DNA from: Paramarasmius palmivorus
Lineage: Eukaryota; Basidiomycota; Agaricomycetes; Agaricales; Marasmiaceae
Assembly: GCA_037176845.1 (NCBI GenBank)
Contig: JAYKXP010000032.1
Coordinates: 124,001 to 188,000 of the forward strand
DNA length: 64,000 nucleotides
Direction: 5' to 3'
Shown: positions 44,858 to 56,460 of the stretch, piece after piece
Numbering within the stretch: the first letter of the stretch is position 1
How the letters are laid out: the number at the start of each line of letters is the position of its first letter
Made by a program: the position numbers and the translations under genes
Notes under the pieces: generated by a model
Databases searched by the model: none
The model's input: the letters and a program-made list of their open reading frames with translations, nothing else
What the model was told of the DNA's origin: nothing

Positions 44858-47109
44858 TCAGAGTTTAGTCCTGCGTTTCTTCAGGGGAGGCTCGGAATAC
44901 CCTTCGTCGTCCTCGTCTACCTCCTCCAAATCCTCAGCTTCCAACTCGGAGTATGTCTTCTTGCGCTTCCTGTTCTTCTTCGGATCCGTATCATCGGCCA
45001 GCTGCGCCAATTTGGGTCCACGTTCCGGGTCGCGAGTTTGCTCTTGTAGCTTCTCTTTCTCCTCGAGTGCTTTGTTGAACCTCTCCAAGGTCCAAGCCGA
45101 GGTTGCAACTCTTTCGCGCTTTCTTTTGTCCCTTGTGTCTTGCTTTGCCTTCTCGCCATCTGAGAGATCCGGATCATCTGACTCTGGATCTTGATAACGA
45201 ACCTTGAAAGCTTTCTCAAGGTCGTAAATGAGGTCTGCCAACGGGCCGCGCTCCAACCGTGCCTCCTTCTTCATGAAAGAGACGACAAAGTTGGCCCCCT
45301 TTCCGCCCCCAGATTGTGGGTCCCTGTCATCTTTTCTGGTACCAGTCCAGCCGTCATAGGTGCGAGTAATCGTGCGCGCGACGGTGTTCACATCCAATCC
45401 ATGACAACCGTGCATGAGAACAAGCCAGCATAGGACATGGTAGAACGACTCAAGATCGTCGCCGAGAACATGTTCAACTTCACCTGGCCTGTAGTGAAGG
45501 ATTCTTGCGGACATGAATTGCCATGTTCCCTACAGCCGAGATTAAGTACAAGAATTCTTGTGACAACAACCAGAACACGTACCACTCGTTCCACCGTTCT
45601 AGGACTCTCGGACTCGATAAACTTACTAAATTCCCAGTCGATTAACAACCCCTCGCCATCATTGGTGATTAATATGTTTCCGACGCTGATATCTCGATGC
45701 AGCACTCCGGCCTTCTCATAGGCATCTCGGTGAGCTAAACAGCAAAATGAGCCGCAGATCAAATAACAGAAGGCCTAGAGACAAACCTTCAATAGCATGC
45801 GCAATCCCCTGCACAAGCTGAAGGCTATTCTTGAAGTCTTTGATCGGCGTCCCGATTTGAGCGAAGACGATGAAATAATGTTGGTGAGAGCGCAAATGCA
45901 CGCCCTTGTTAGCTTTCGTCGTATACTTGCTGGTTTGCGTTGCTTGCCAAGCGCCCTTCACATCACCGCTAATGACAACTTCTGGAATGTGGGAAACGCC
46001 AGCGTCTTTGAGTCGTTCGTACACCTTCCCTTCGGGTTTGAGATTGTCGCTAAGGATTCGCCAGGTCTCCTTGAGATAGCGGATCTGATCCTGACTGTCT
46101 AGGACAAAGAAGCAACGAGTGCAGCGACCACTCGGAGACGCGATACCTCTAAAGTCCATCTTCCCGCCAGTGAAGACCTCCGTCTTGCCTTTGTCATCAG
46201 TGACGTGAAAATCCCATACCCTAGCCTCCTTGTCCATCCCAAGTGCGTCCCGAACCTTCTTCGCACGTTCCTCGTCCTCCACTTCGGTAATAGACGGGTC
46301 ATGTCCACGGTCCTCACGCGTAGCGCGGTCGTAGCGCCATACAAAGTCGATGAGATGAGATTCCTTGTGATAACAAAACTTTTTGGTGACGACAGCACCT
46401 CCCCTGTCCCATCGAATGAGACGAGCATGGTGTCGCGTAAGCTGAACGGAAAAGGCATGTGTGCGGAATTGACTGATGAGTTGGGCTCCAGCGTAGGTCG
46501 AAAGCTGATCTCGCGTGTCCTCAGCCTGCTCGGTGTCCTTTTCAAGAGGGTTGCCTTTACGGTCGTCGAAACCATCGTCCAGGTCCACCCATTTGAGTTC
46601 CATCCAAAATTCGGTACGCGTGATGTCATTATGGGTTATACCAGACTCCTTGGTGTAGGCAGAGATATCTGGTTTGATGAGACCAGGTTGATGAACCCAG
46701 TTGACGTTGTCGGTGTCATCCGAAGTGTTGACGAGCTGGAGGCTGGGACAGAAATCTGCCAGCGTCATGATCTGTGGATGCAGTCAGTAAACGCGAGCTG
46801 ATGATACAATAGAAGCAGGTAACGCACCAGGGAATCGTACATGTGCTTCTCTGCAGAGTTACCCTGTCCTTTGCCTACATCCTTCAGCTTGCTTACAGCG
46901 TTCGACCAATTCCGTGTTGGCGGCTCCTTGATACTTGTCGTGGGCAAGAATTTGTCGAGAAACTTCAAGGGATCCATTGGCCCGACAAACTTGTAGTCCA
47001 TGTCTCGCCCAATCGCTGTCATCCTCTTGTCGCGGAAGACATGCATGGAAGTGTACGGGAACACGCTATAATCGATTTGAGAAGAGTCTGGCTCAATCAT
47101 GGTGCTCAT
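44858..47109 (-). CDS. FunK1-family protein kinase, copy 1 (intact)
   Basis: Fungal-specific protein kinase (PF17667), a family greatly expanded in mushrooms. The start is MSTMIEPDSS at 47109. The N-terminal FunK1 region reads FRDKRMTAIGRDMDYKFVGP, HQPGLIKPDISAYTK, DITRTEFWMELKW and DQLSTYAGAQL, followed by HHARLIRWDRGGAVV and GRCTRCFFVLD. The catalytic loop is GVLHRDISVGNIL and the magnesium site IDWEFSK, DWE in place of DFG as is usual for FunK1. Then LGDDLESFYHVLCWLVLMHG and a C-terminal basic tail with KKNRKRKK and LKKRRTKL, likely a nuclear signal. Three or four short introns. All kinase landmarks are present; substrates unknown. The closely similar copy at 57606-59848 is broken. Confidence 0.85.
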
Positions 47110-47502
47110 GTACGAGTGTTTCTTCTGACATGGTTGAAGCCTTGGGATTTTATACGTGCGGTGGTTGTGGCCTCGGAGAAAGAAGTGTGGACATTTGATG
47201 GTTTGAGGGACAATGGAGCATTTCCTATTTTGGAACGATGAGCGCCGGGCCACCAGCTCGGCGTGCACGCTGTACTTCATTGTTCTACGCACTCCGGAAA
47301 CTCACACAAGGCCTAAATTGCGCTGCTTGACTCAATTCAGACGCCGACAAGATACTATTGAGACGATTCCAAAAGTTCACGGGATTTTTGTATCAGGCAA
47401 TTGCTGCAACAGAACTGTACTGCATTATTTACCTCGCATCGAGTCATTGGATGCCAAAACCCAAGGTATAATCAACAAACGAATTCAATGTGCCTTCAAG
47501 CT
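47110..47502. other. 5' flank of FunK1 copy 1, 3' flank of F-box gene
   Basis: About 390 bp; no TATA box or other element identified. Confidence 0.35.
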
Positions 47503-49236
47503 TCAAGCCTCATCCATTCCATTACGGTGTATCCACACCAACGAACACTCTACCCTTTCTTCCTTTAACCTTTGCACTCTCGTATCCAATCCCGTATCGA
47601 ATTCACGTCCTTCGCACCTGTACGAGATAAACGGATTCCTGGTTTCGAGCCAAACTCTACACCTTGCCGCGGAGAAGCGAAGGTTTCGGAGAGGCAAGGT
47701 CGAAACAGTACCACCCGTAGAGAGAGCCGTCTGAGAACTCCGGGATTCGGCCATGCAGACGATATGCCTCTGAGTCTCTTTCGATATGGCTGAGGGCCCT
47801 AGCAGGTACGCGTGAAGACGAAGATGACTCAGCTTAGGTACCAGGATATCCTGGTCCACGCCATCAGTGACGGTAAGCTTTTCCAAGAGCTCATGTATAG
47901 ATCCAGGTTGAGCCCAAACTTCTAGATCCGTCAACCCAGGACATCCATGCAGAATACCCACTACACTCTCCGCACCTATGTGTACTCCTTGAAACTCCAA
48001 TTTCAGCCTCTTCAACGGTGGCTTTGATCTCTCCAGTAAAGCAAGGAATAGGTGTTCATCTTCCCAACGTGCACTTTCAATGTCCATCAGACGCCCAAAT
48101 TCGATCGACGTTAAGGCGGGTAATGTGAAGGATGCGAACAGCGCCCTTAAATCGAAGGAATGTATGCCTATGCAAGATAGTTCACGTAGGGCTGGTAAGA
48201 CCACAGGTGGAAAGAGGTTTACAGGAGGCTTGCCATGGGCACTGTTCCAGCAGAACGAAGTGAGGCGGCTGTACGTCGGACTCGTAAGAATGTCGAACAC
48301 CTCCCTTGTCGTCGCGATTGCAATTGAGATTGATGCGAGATTCGGAGGCACCCAGTCCTCACGCGCACGAACCAATATAGCATTCGGAATCGTCACATGT
48401 CTGAGCATGGGTGCCCGACGTAGTTCCTCCCAGAACCACGCTTCCCCCAAGCCCATCCCTGTACCATATGGCGAGAACGAGCCGAAACTCTCGAGAATGG
48501 GAAAAGTTATCTCCGGCCTTGTTTCAAGTGCAATCGTTTGTAGATACCTGCTATCAAGCGAAAACTCAAAGCGTTTGAAACGCCGGGAAGCTTTCATCAA
48601 CATCTCGAGCGCGGAGTCTGGCTTTCCATTGGCATAAGGAAGGTTACCAAGGAGTTTGATCCTCACCGAAAGGGGATGATCAGCCGAGTTTTGAAGATAC
48701 ATTTCGATGAGTTTTTTTCGTCCCCTTTTTACGAAACCCAGATCAACTATGAGAGTAGACCAAACATTTGGAAGATTAGTGATGACTCTCCTCCAATTAA
48801 AAGAGACATGCGACAAGGTAAGGGGTAGAGTCGCCATCTCTGCTGAACATTTTGTCGACGAGGAGAGGAAAAGCGCCGCAGACTCTTCCATTTCGGATGT
48901 GCTGAGGCATACGTGGGTGAAGACTTCACACCAGACCTCGTTTGGAACTCGTAAAAAGGGGGAAATCCAGCTCTTCCTTAATAAGATCCGCCGCTTGAGG
49001 ATATCCCGCCCATATGCCAACTCTTCCGCGAGCTTTCGTACACGTTCGAGCTCACGTTCGTATCGTGCTAGGTGGCGCTCCTCGTCTTCAATGAAATTGT
49101 ATGTCTGGGACAGCTCCGCATTGGTAGGTCCAACTTGAAACCGAAATTTCTGAGGATGAATAGGCGGGTGATTGATGGGAGAAAGGAACTGGGTGTTGCA
49201 GTTGTTGCAGAGAATGATTCCAGGTGGTGAAGGCAT
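47503..49236 (-). CDS. F-box/leucine-rich-like protein, CxxCN family (intact)
   Basis: Intronless 577-residue frame from ATG 49236 (MPSPPGIILCNNCN). The CNNCNTQF motif is followed by INHPPIHP, a coiled coil (EEERHLARYERELERVRKL-type, about residues 45-85), and the F-box core RVPNEVWCEVFTHVC with LSHVSFNWRRVI. The remainder is leucine-rich with LRHVTIP, LTSFCWNS and LKRLKLEF-type repeats, ending WIHRNGMDEA. The frame is open upstream to 49374, but the MPSPPG start aligns with the relatives at 20926 and 63542. Likely SCF adaptor; target unknown. Confidence 0.8.
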   Translation of the reverse strand: MPSPPGIILCNNCNTQFLSPINHPPIHPQKFRFQVGPTNAELSQTYNFIEDEERHLARYERELERVRKLAEELAYGRDILKRRILLRKSWISPFLRVPNEVWCEVFTHVCLSTSEMEESAALFLSSSTKCSAEMATLPLTLSHVSFNWRRVITNLPNVWSTLIVDLGFVKRGRKKLIEMYLQNSADHPLSVRIKLLGNLPYANGKPDSALEMLMKASRRFKRFEFSLDSRYLQTIALETRPEITFPILESFGSFSPYGTGMGLGEAWFWEELRRAPMLRHVTIPNAILVRAREDWVPPNLASISIAIATTREVFDILTSPTYSRLTSFCWNSAHGKPPVNLFPPVVLPALRELSCIGIHSFDLRALFASFTLPALTSIEFGRLMDIESARWEDEHLFLALLERSKPPLKRLKLEFQGVHIGAESVVGILHGCPGLTDLEVWAQPGSIHELLEKLTVTDGVDQDILVPKLSHLRLHAYLLGPSAISKETQRHIVCMAESRSSQTALSTGGTVSTLPLRNLRFSAARCRVWLETRNPFISYRCEGREFDTGLDTRVQRLKEERVECSLVWIHRNGMDEA

Positions 49237-49710
49237 GAAAGGTGAAAGTAGAGCTTCGGCCAGCCCGTGAGACAGATCTTTGAAATTCCCACGACAGAAC
49301 TGCTCCGGTCCTGCTTCCACAACTGTCAACGTCAACGCGCGTAGTACTCCTTCAATCTGAAGAACTGCCCGCAATCATCCATCTCGTCTCTTCCCTCTAC
49401 ATACTCTTCGGAAACTAGTGCCCGTATGTGTCAAAAAGAAAGAACTCGAACAAAACCTGGATAGAGACCTAGGTCTTTAGTAAACCGCGAGGCAGCCGGC
49501 GTCGTTTATCCCGTTTTACATGTCCAACGGCTTATTGAATGGTAGAAACTCACGACCCAGACAGTTAAAGCGGTATTCTCTTTGTATTCAGAATTACTTG
49601 GGCGGCAGATGCTCAAGGTGTGAATTTCGAAAGGCCGCGCAAGGATGTAGGCAAACACCTTTCCCGTACGTATCTCTCCCACCTGCAACCCTCATCATTG
49701 TTCGATGTTG
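49237..49710. other. 5' flank of F-box gene
   Basis: About 470 bp between divergent genes; nothing recognised apart from the start of the duplicated chitinase promoter at its right end. Confidence 0.35.
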
Positions 49711-50007
49711 AGAAAATCACCAGGAACCCGCAAGGACCCATTCATGGAATGCAGACGCCTTGTTTCTTTGCTGATGAACAACGATAATCATCTAGCTCAG
49801 AATCCCGCAGAAGAACTTTTGCTGCCCTGAGCGCTATTGTCGCTGTCTTTGCAACCCAATGAGGCTTGTTCCATGTGCAGTTCTATTTCTGTCGTCTCTT
49901 CCTGCTATGCTCTATTGACGCTCTGTTCCTCCTTACCACCGCCAGGAACATGTTTCTCAGAGCTATAAGAGGCTTTGGAACTGGTGTTCGTTGAGACACG
50001 TTCAAAG
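49711..50007 (+). repeat. Duplicated 5' flank of chitinase copy 2 (matches 36756-37107)
   Basis: Begins GAAAATCACCAGGAAC and carries the same ordered patches as the flank at 36756, with the TATAAGA box at 49964-49970, about 40 bp before the ATG at 50008. Confidence 0.6.
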
Positions 50008-53000
50008 ATGGTCAACCTAACAAAGGCATCTCTTCTTTCTACATTCTACTTCCTTTCTCGTGCTCTGCTTGCATCCGCTGCTGGTACGTATCCACGTTCT
50101 TCATTCTTGGGAAGGCTTCTCAACCCGTACTCCTAGATTGTAAAACCGCAACAGTCGGAAGTCCTGACAGTACATGGTTCGTGGTCCACAGACTTGACCC
50201 CGATCATCTCGACGCTTAGAGCATATTGTTAGCTTTGACATATACACGCGCGCTGGAATAACCGCCGCTCAGTTCGCATCGTACAATCCCGGTCTAGACT
50301 GCTCTGTTCTTCAGATTGGTGAGCGCTTACTGTTGGCCTTCCATGTCGGCGTCTAACCCTTCTCTAGGCCAAAAAGTCTGCATATCTCCCGGTTCGCTTC
50401 CATCCAACGCCCCAGGTCCATCACCCAATGGCACATGTTTCGAGTACTTCGTTCAACCCAACGATAGCTGTTTCGGTGAGTCTGTTTCTAAACTCTTCTT
50501 CCCAAGAGCCTTCTAAACGAACGATATCAGCTATTGCGACAAAGTTCAGCATCACAGTTGATCAAATCGAAGAATGGAATAAGAATACGTGGAAATGGAC
50601 TGGTGAGTGTACCAATTATTCTTGTATTCGACTTGCCCATCCCCATGATACAGGTTGCTCCGGCCTTCAAATCGGTTTTACAATGTGTGTTTCGCCAGGG
50701 AACCCACCGCCTATTCCGTACGTACCCAGCTACTCTTCAACAACCGCAGCTTATACCCAATAACGTGGATAGAGTAATACCAGGCCTACAATGCGGACCC
50801 CAATCAGAAGGCAACAAAACCTGTCCTCTGAACGCATGCTGTAGCGCATTCGGGTTTTGTGGGCTAACAGACGAGTTTTGTACCACCACCGTAAGCTCTC
50901 AAACAAAAACTCCGCCCACCCATTCACGCTAACATCCTCCATTGTCTGTCTCAAGGGCCCAAATCCATGTATATCAAACTGCGTACAACCTCCTCTCCCA
51001 AGCTGCTCTCCAACCCGGTCACTCGGTAGGTATGTTGCCTACTACGCAGGCTGGGGGGATAGACGTACCTGCGGTACCAACGTCGCTCCAGCCGATGTTG
51101 ATTGGAAGGGATTCACCGATGTAAAGTTTGCGTTTGCGACTATAAGTCAGGGGATGGAGATTCAGGTTGCTGATGGGGATGTACCGTTGGTGAAAGAGCT
51201 CGTGGCGCAGAAGGCTCGGTATCCGTCGATGAAGGTTTCTATTGCGCTTGGAGGATGGGATTTTTCGTGAGTGCCTTTCGTCTTGGTTGGCGGTGGTTGA
51301 AATTGAAATTTCTTTGTGCAGCCAATCGGAACCGACACGAGATTTGTTCAGTGTTATGATAGGCACCTCTGGCAATCGAGCGACGTTTATATCTTCCGTC
51401 AAGAACATGCTGTCGACATACAACCTAGATGGGATCGGTATGTTGTTATACACCTCTGATAGTACTCCGTCACTTACACCCTCATCTAGACATCGATTTC
51501 GGCGAGTAATCCCCTGACACCCCGCGCTTATCCCCGCTCACATTTCCTTTTCCATAGAATACCCCGGCGCCATCGAACGCAACGCACCTGCAACAGACAC
51601 CCCAAACCTAACTGCCTTTTTCAAAGAACTACGCGCAGGGCTTCCAAATTCCATCATCTCCTGCGGTACGTCCTTCAACGCGTTTCCAAAGAAAATACCC
51701 TGATTGCTCCTTGTAGCTACACCTGCAGGATACTGGTTCCTACAAGGCTTCGAAATCGATAAGATCGCTGGGAGTGTTGATTATTTGAATATGATGTGTA
51801 AGTTCCCCATCTATCTATCTTTCCTAGATTGACAACAAACTTGAACAGCATACGACTACCACGGTCAATGGGATACCAACGTCGCAGGTCAAGCATCTGT
51901 AACTAACCCTCATACTTCTCTGCTAGATATAGAAAGTAGCGTGTTGTTGTACCTTCGTGCGGGTATTGATTTGGCTAAAGTGAATCTTGGTACGCAGTGC
52001 AGTTTGACATTTGACGTTTTCTATTACTGATCGTGGTGGTGGTAGGATTGGCGTGGTACGGCCGTACATACCAACTCGCTGATACTTCATGTGTTGGGTA
52101 TAACTGCACCGTAGGCCCTTCTACCGTGGCATCCGCATTTATATCTTGATTCTTGAATTAGATGACTGGCGGAGGCTTCCCAGGACCCTGTTCAGCCTCT
52201 GCTGGGTACCTTACCCAATACGAGATCGATAGTATTCTGAACACCAGTAGGATTCAACCGACATTAGATGGATCTAGTCAAACGTATTGGTTTAATACCC
52301 AGGTACGCCTTCCTACCCCTCTCTCCCATTATATCTCTCAAACATCACCGAGCAGGGCGCGTTGATAACATTCGACCGAGAGGATACCTGGGCGTGAGTT
52401 CCGTGTCCCAAGTTCGCGTCTTTACAGTTGATGAGCTGAACACGAACAAATAGCGCAAAAACGACATTCGCATCCTCGAGGTGTTTCGGTGGGACGTTTA
52501 TCTGGTCCGTTGATCAACGAACAGATAATGTAAGCTTCAACCCAAGTATCTCTGGTATTTGAGTCGTTCTCATGTAGAGGACAGCTCGTTAATGGAAGTG
52601 GCGGTTCCCCTTCAAACTCTATTTCTATCTCCTTCCCCGTTTCTGGATCGAATACCCAGGGTCAATCCATGTCCATGACGTTGAGTAAGTCACCTTCTAG
52701 TTTCCACCTTCGCCTCAAAAATCCAATCTGTCTCCTAGATCCAAGCTCCGTTTCCGCTTCTGTGTCCCGCACGCAAGGTCAACCCAGCCTAAGCCAAAGT
52801 GGCAGTGGTAGTGGTACGCCCTTTTCTATCAAGCCTCCTTGCACTGACATAAGTATCTCCTTCTGAACTCTGAACCTACAGCAAACCCATCATCTGCGAC
52901 GTCTTTCAGCGGTAGCGGTAATAGTAAGCCTTCAAGTTCTTCCTTGGAGGTCGAGCTCGAGCTTACCTCTTTACTTTCAAATTCTTTAGATCCAAGTTCC

Positions 53001-53258
53001 GTTTCCGGCAGTGGTAGTATCTTTCGCTCAAGGACTTTGGGTTTGGGCTTACCTCGTGAATTCGCAGCACATCCATCATCTGTATCTGTATCTGGCACAA
53101 TCAGCGGCGGTCTCTCGATTACTAGTGGTGGTAGTGGTAAGCCTCTTTCTCGTTTTATCTGGGACTCTGAGGTTTACTTACCTCCCGTATTCCCAGCAAA
53201 CCCATCATCTGTATCCGTATCTAGCGTCTCGACTACAACTGGCAGGCTGAGGTTTTAG
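50008..53258 (+). CDS. Killer-toxin-type GH18 chitinase with LysM and chitin-binding domains, copy 2
   Basis: Secreted chitinase paralogous to 37108-42745. Signal peptide MVNLTKASLLSTFYFLSRAL, LysM-like segments (RAGITAAQFASYNPGLDC, KTPNGTC-like region), hevein-type domain (CGPQSEGNKTCPLNACCS), and GH18 with SMKVSIALGGWDFS and DGIDIDFEYP. The catalytic motif again depends on a 12-nt exon (51490-51501), here followed by a GCGAGT (GC-AG) donor. GH18 continues through YDYHGQWDTNV, WYGRTYQLADTSC and CFGGTFIWSVDQRTDN without a stop. After that the copies diverge: copy 2 has a series of short Ser/Gly-rich exons (NPSSVS-type) and a stop at 53256-53258, and lacks the large C-terminal region of copy 1. 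Exon joins in the tail are uncertain. Confidence 0.7.
51490..51501 (+). other. 12-nt micro-exon of the GH18 active site (copy 2), followed by a GC donor
   Basis: Bounded by an ATCTAG acceptor and a GCGAGT donor. Coding phase requires it: the preceding exon ends with one base of the Asp codon and the next begins with two bases of the Glu codon. Confidence 0.75.
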
Positions 53259-53640
53259 TACTTAGTCTCTTCCTTGCTTGCGTCTTAGTACTATGTATGT
53301 AAGGAAAACCAAAAGAGGAACGAAGATACACTTTAATTTACATTGTTTTTTCGTGTCTGTGCGCTTCAGAACCAAACAAACCGTGTCATCCAACTCGCTT
53401 CAAGATCGTTGAATTCGGCCTCTGGTGGTGGTTAAGCCTTTGCTCTCCTTTCTGTTTAGGCATGATGCGCGCAGCTGAATTCGCGGTGAACCCATCATCT
53501 GGCGCATCGACGCTAGCAGGTCTTCTTTCCTTTTCTTTTTCCGTGCCCTTGGACACTAGAGCTTACCTACTTACCTTCCGTATTCGCAGCATGCGTCTGG
53601 TTCTGGTATACCGACCCAGGTACACGCTCTGGTGTACCTA
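52735..53640 (+). repeat. Tandem array of a degenerate intron-plus-exon unit
   Basis: A unit of roughly 100-130 bp recurs, marked by an acceptor-like (C/T)AG, then (A)ACCCATCATCTG or ATCCAAGYTCCG, a Ser/Gly codon run (GGTAGTGGTA) and a donor-like GTAAGCCT. Occurrences lie near 52739, 52881, 52989, 53068, 53197, 53490 and 53588. The intervening introns also share CTTACCT...GTATTC(G/C)CAG. The first five lie in the tail of chitinase copy 2; the last two are beyond its stop. Confidence 0.6.
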
Positions 53641-53916
53641 CTACCACCCAGACGTCTTTATAGGTAAGGCTTTTGGTTTTAGTAGTCTCTCTTTGCTCCG
53701 TATCTAGCGGCGTCCCAATCGCTACCAGCTTCAGATTGTACTCCTTTCCTCGTTTGTTTGGATTGCTTGCTTGCGTATTAGTACTACGTATGTATGTAAG
53801 AACAAAAAAAAAAAACATGAATAACAACAATGAATAAGAGAGAATAAAGATACACTTGTTCGTTCTTCTGGGTATCAAAACCAAGAAACATCTTCCCCAC
53901 ACCCCAACCACGCCAC
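53259..53916. other. Convergent intergenic, chitinase 2 / DOT1
   Basis: About 660 bp, including the last two units of the tandem array and a poly-A run of about 12 at 53804-53816. Otherwise nothing recognised. Confidence 0.4.
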
Positions 53917-56083
53917 CTACCGTCTCCTACTACTCCTTCTCGTCCTTCCTTCCCCAACACCACCTTCCTCACCACTCCCCGCCCCAGACCCAGACCCCAA
54001 ATACCTCTCCCTAACATCCCTATACCCCTCTCTATCCACCTCATGTACGTAATACATCCCTCCGGCATTACCCCAGGATACGGAGCCGGGGAAGTAAGGA
54101 TGTGAAGAGACGCGGAAGATGGCGGATATGTCGTCTAACTGTTGGAGGTGTTTTAGTTAGCATAAGGAGAAGGAAGGGAAGGGGAGATGGGGAAGGGGAC
54201 GTACATTCCTCTCCGTAACTCTCGCGTTAACACTCGGTACGAACGGTGCTAACGAGATGACTACCGCGCCTTCCTTCAGATCCAGAAACTTGGGTCTTAG
54301 GGATTCATTCACTGTTTACACCAAAAAAACACATCAGCACCCAACCAAAAAACCAAAAGAGAAACAAGAAACACGCACGTTTGCCCTCAAACACCTTATT
54401 ATCAACCAACACCACATCCGCCTTACCCATCAACTCATCTACCCTCTTACTCCCCAAAAAATCCCCTTCCTCCAACTCCACATCACCCGTTTGGAGACCC
54501 CACATCCGTACGCGGTTTCCCCACGCGCCTAGCATCTTGTTACCGACCTCCGAAGGATTCCGCTGGATTTCGATACCGTAGCTGAAGCACCCGGTTTGAA
54601 GAGACGCTTGGACGCAGATGTTTCCGACGCCGGAGCCTAGGTCGAGGAACGTCGCCTTTGGCGAAGTGTACAACGCCGGACAATGGGTTGTTAGAAGGGT
54701 CGAGACGAGTGGAGGTAACAGTTCGCCGTAGACCGTCGAGCTGAAACGCTTCGTACGAACGGAGTTTGTTAACATGCGGCCCAACACTCCTCTGATAATT
54801 CTCCTCAATAACCCTCATCAACAACTTTTCCGGAATCCCGGCCTTCCCCTGCGCCGACGCGCATAGGGCATGGATGTTTTGCATCAACGCGTTTGGCCCA
54901 GTCTCAGAAGCTGAAGGTGGTGGTGTAGATGAGAAGAGATATGGATCGTGTGGGACGGGTGGGTATTTTAGTTTTTTGAGGAAGATGTTTATGCGTCTGA
55001 CGATTTTCATGAATAGTGGACCGTTGCAGGTGTGGATGGCGCGTTTGAGTGTCCTTAATAGAGGTGGTGAAGGGGGTGTAGTGGGTAAGGGTGCGTTGGG
55101 GTCTTCTTCCTCTTCCGGCTCGGGGTCTGCGTCGGAGGTTGTACTGGTTGTGGTGGAAGGACAGGGTGAACTTCTGGGAGGTGGTTTGATGTCTTCTTCG
55201 TCTGAGGATATGGAGGTGAGGGGTGAGAGGGACGCGTTGGAGTTTGGTGGACTTGGTGAGACGCTGGATGGAGGACCGTCGTCTTCGTTGTCTGGGAGGA
55301 GGTTGTTGTCCCCTGGGATGGGACCAAAGAGGGATTGTTGTTCGGGGGTCATGTAGTCTGCGGCAAGGGTTAATAGTAGTTTAAAGACGAACAGTGCGAC
55401 GTACATTTGACGATGGTATATAAACTGGCTTCAAAGTCCATTATAGGACTGTAATGATCCTTGTCCTTGGGTTGTAAAAGTACAAAACGTTCTACAGCGT
55501 CTGTATTTGGATATTCCAAGTCACAGACTGGGTAATTCGTTGGATGTGGTTCGAACGAAGTATCATTCGGATCATCTGGGTTATGGAAATCTACAAGAAC
55601 CAATTAAGCACCCAGTACACAAGAAACCATTAGCGCCTTACATGCTTTATAACTCTTCATCAAACTAACAACCACCGATTCACTCGACACATGTCCATCT
55701 CTAGCATCCCCCTTGTCAGACGTAACCCACTTCCTACGCGTAGTAGGTATAGACGACGTCGACCGACTAGTCGACGCGCTAGAGCGGTATATCGGCGGTG
55801 CACTAGGCACTTCAAGGTCATCATTGACCTCATCAGAATCAGAGTCCCAACTATTCTTCTTTTTCAGCTTCTTCTTTTTGACGCGTACAGGTGCTGGGGC
55901 CTTGCGTTTCTTTGGATTGGGCGGTTTCTTTGCTGGTACTGGGCTTGGTTCCGGGGAAGTTAGAGGGGAAGTGAGGGGTGTAGAAGAGACGAGACGGGGT
56001 TTAAGTATTGTTCTGACGCGTACTGTTGGAGGAGTAGTGGTTGTGGTCGGTTTGCCAGAAAAGAAACTGGCGTCTGTGGGCAT
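53917..56083 (-). CDS. DOT1: Histone H3 lysine-79 methyltransferase DOT1
   Basis: Methylates H3K79 in nucleosomes; nuclear. The start is MPTDASFFSGKP at 56083. The N-terminal part is disordered and basic (KKRKAPAPVRVKKKKLKKK), then a region with DPNDTSFEPHP and ERFVLLQPKDKDHYSPI, an acidic Ser/Pro-rich linker, and the catalytic domain: ENYQRSVGPHVNKLRSYEAF, SSTVYGELLPPLVS, the SAM-binding FLDLGSGVGNICVQAS, SYGIEIQRNP, ADVVLVDNKVFEGK (DOT1 catalytic NN-type loop), LKEGAVVISLAPFVP and SVSWGNAGG. The tail is GSGSG-rich and ends RRSSRRR at 53917. About five introns. It is the one clearly conserved single-copy gene inside the otherwise duplicated 35-64 kb block. Confidence 0.9.
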
Positions 56084-56209
56084 GGCGGAGTGAAAGAAGT
56101 CGTGGGAATGTAAAACCGGACAACGTCAGGCGTCAGTCAACCAGGCTCAGCCGCTCGCGTGCCAGTGCTCGATCAAGCGACCTGTGCTGTACCTCTGACA
56201 GTGACAATG

Positions 56210-56460
56210 ATACTAGACTTTGGACCCACACCATGGCCACTCTCATGTTCCTACGCCTAGCTTGTTTACGCCTCGTCATCGATTCCTCAGGTTCAGGCCA
56301 TGCAAAAACCTCTGGATCAGCCAAAGCTAACCACCGAGAGGCACGGAGACCGCTCATGTCCCCAAATTGTTCATCACACCTCACCGGATCTCTCTACGGT
56401 ATGGCGGTAGACAAGTATGGCCATCACTCCGCGAGGTGCGCAAGCCAATGCACCGTGGTT
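56210..56460 (+). pseudogene. BTB gene relic 1
   Basis: Begins with the block TTTGGACCCACACC found before the intact BTB genes. Then come shrunken matches to the BTB core: CATGCAAAAACCTC, GGATCAGCCAAAGCTAACC, CACGGAGACCGCTC and a final match to the DKYGNHFAM region (GACAAGTATGGCCATCAC) followed by GAGGTGCGCAAGCCAATGC, identical to the exon 2/intron edge of the gene at 60645. Multiple deletions destroy the frame. Confidence 0.55.

Noticed and set aside
52735..53640. CRISPR-like or minisatellite interpretation of the repeats
   Set aside because: Units vary in length and sequence and are organised by splice-site-like ends and coding phase; the organism is a eukaryote.
54874..55356. 160-codon plus-strand frame rich in Gly, Ser and Val
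   Set aside because: Antisense of the DOT1 acidic linker exon; DOT1 motifs on the minus strand explain the region.
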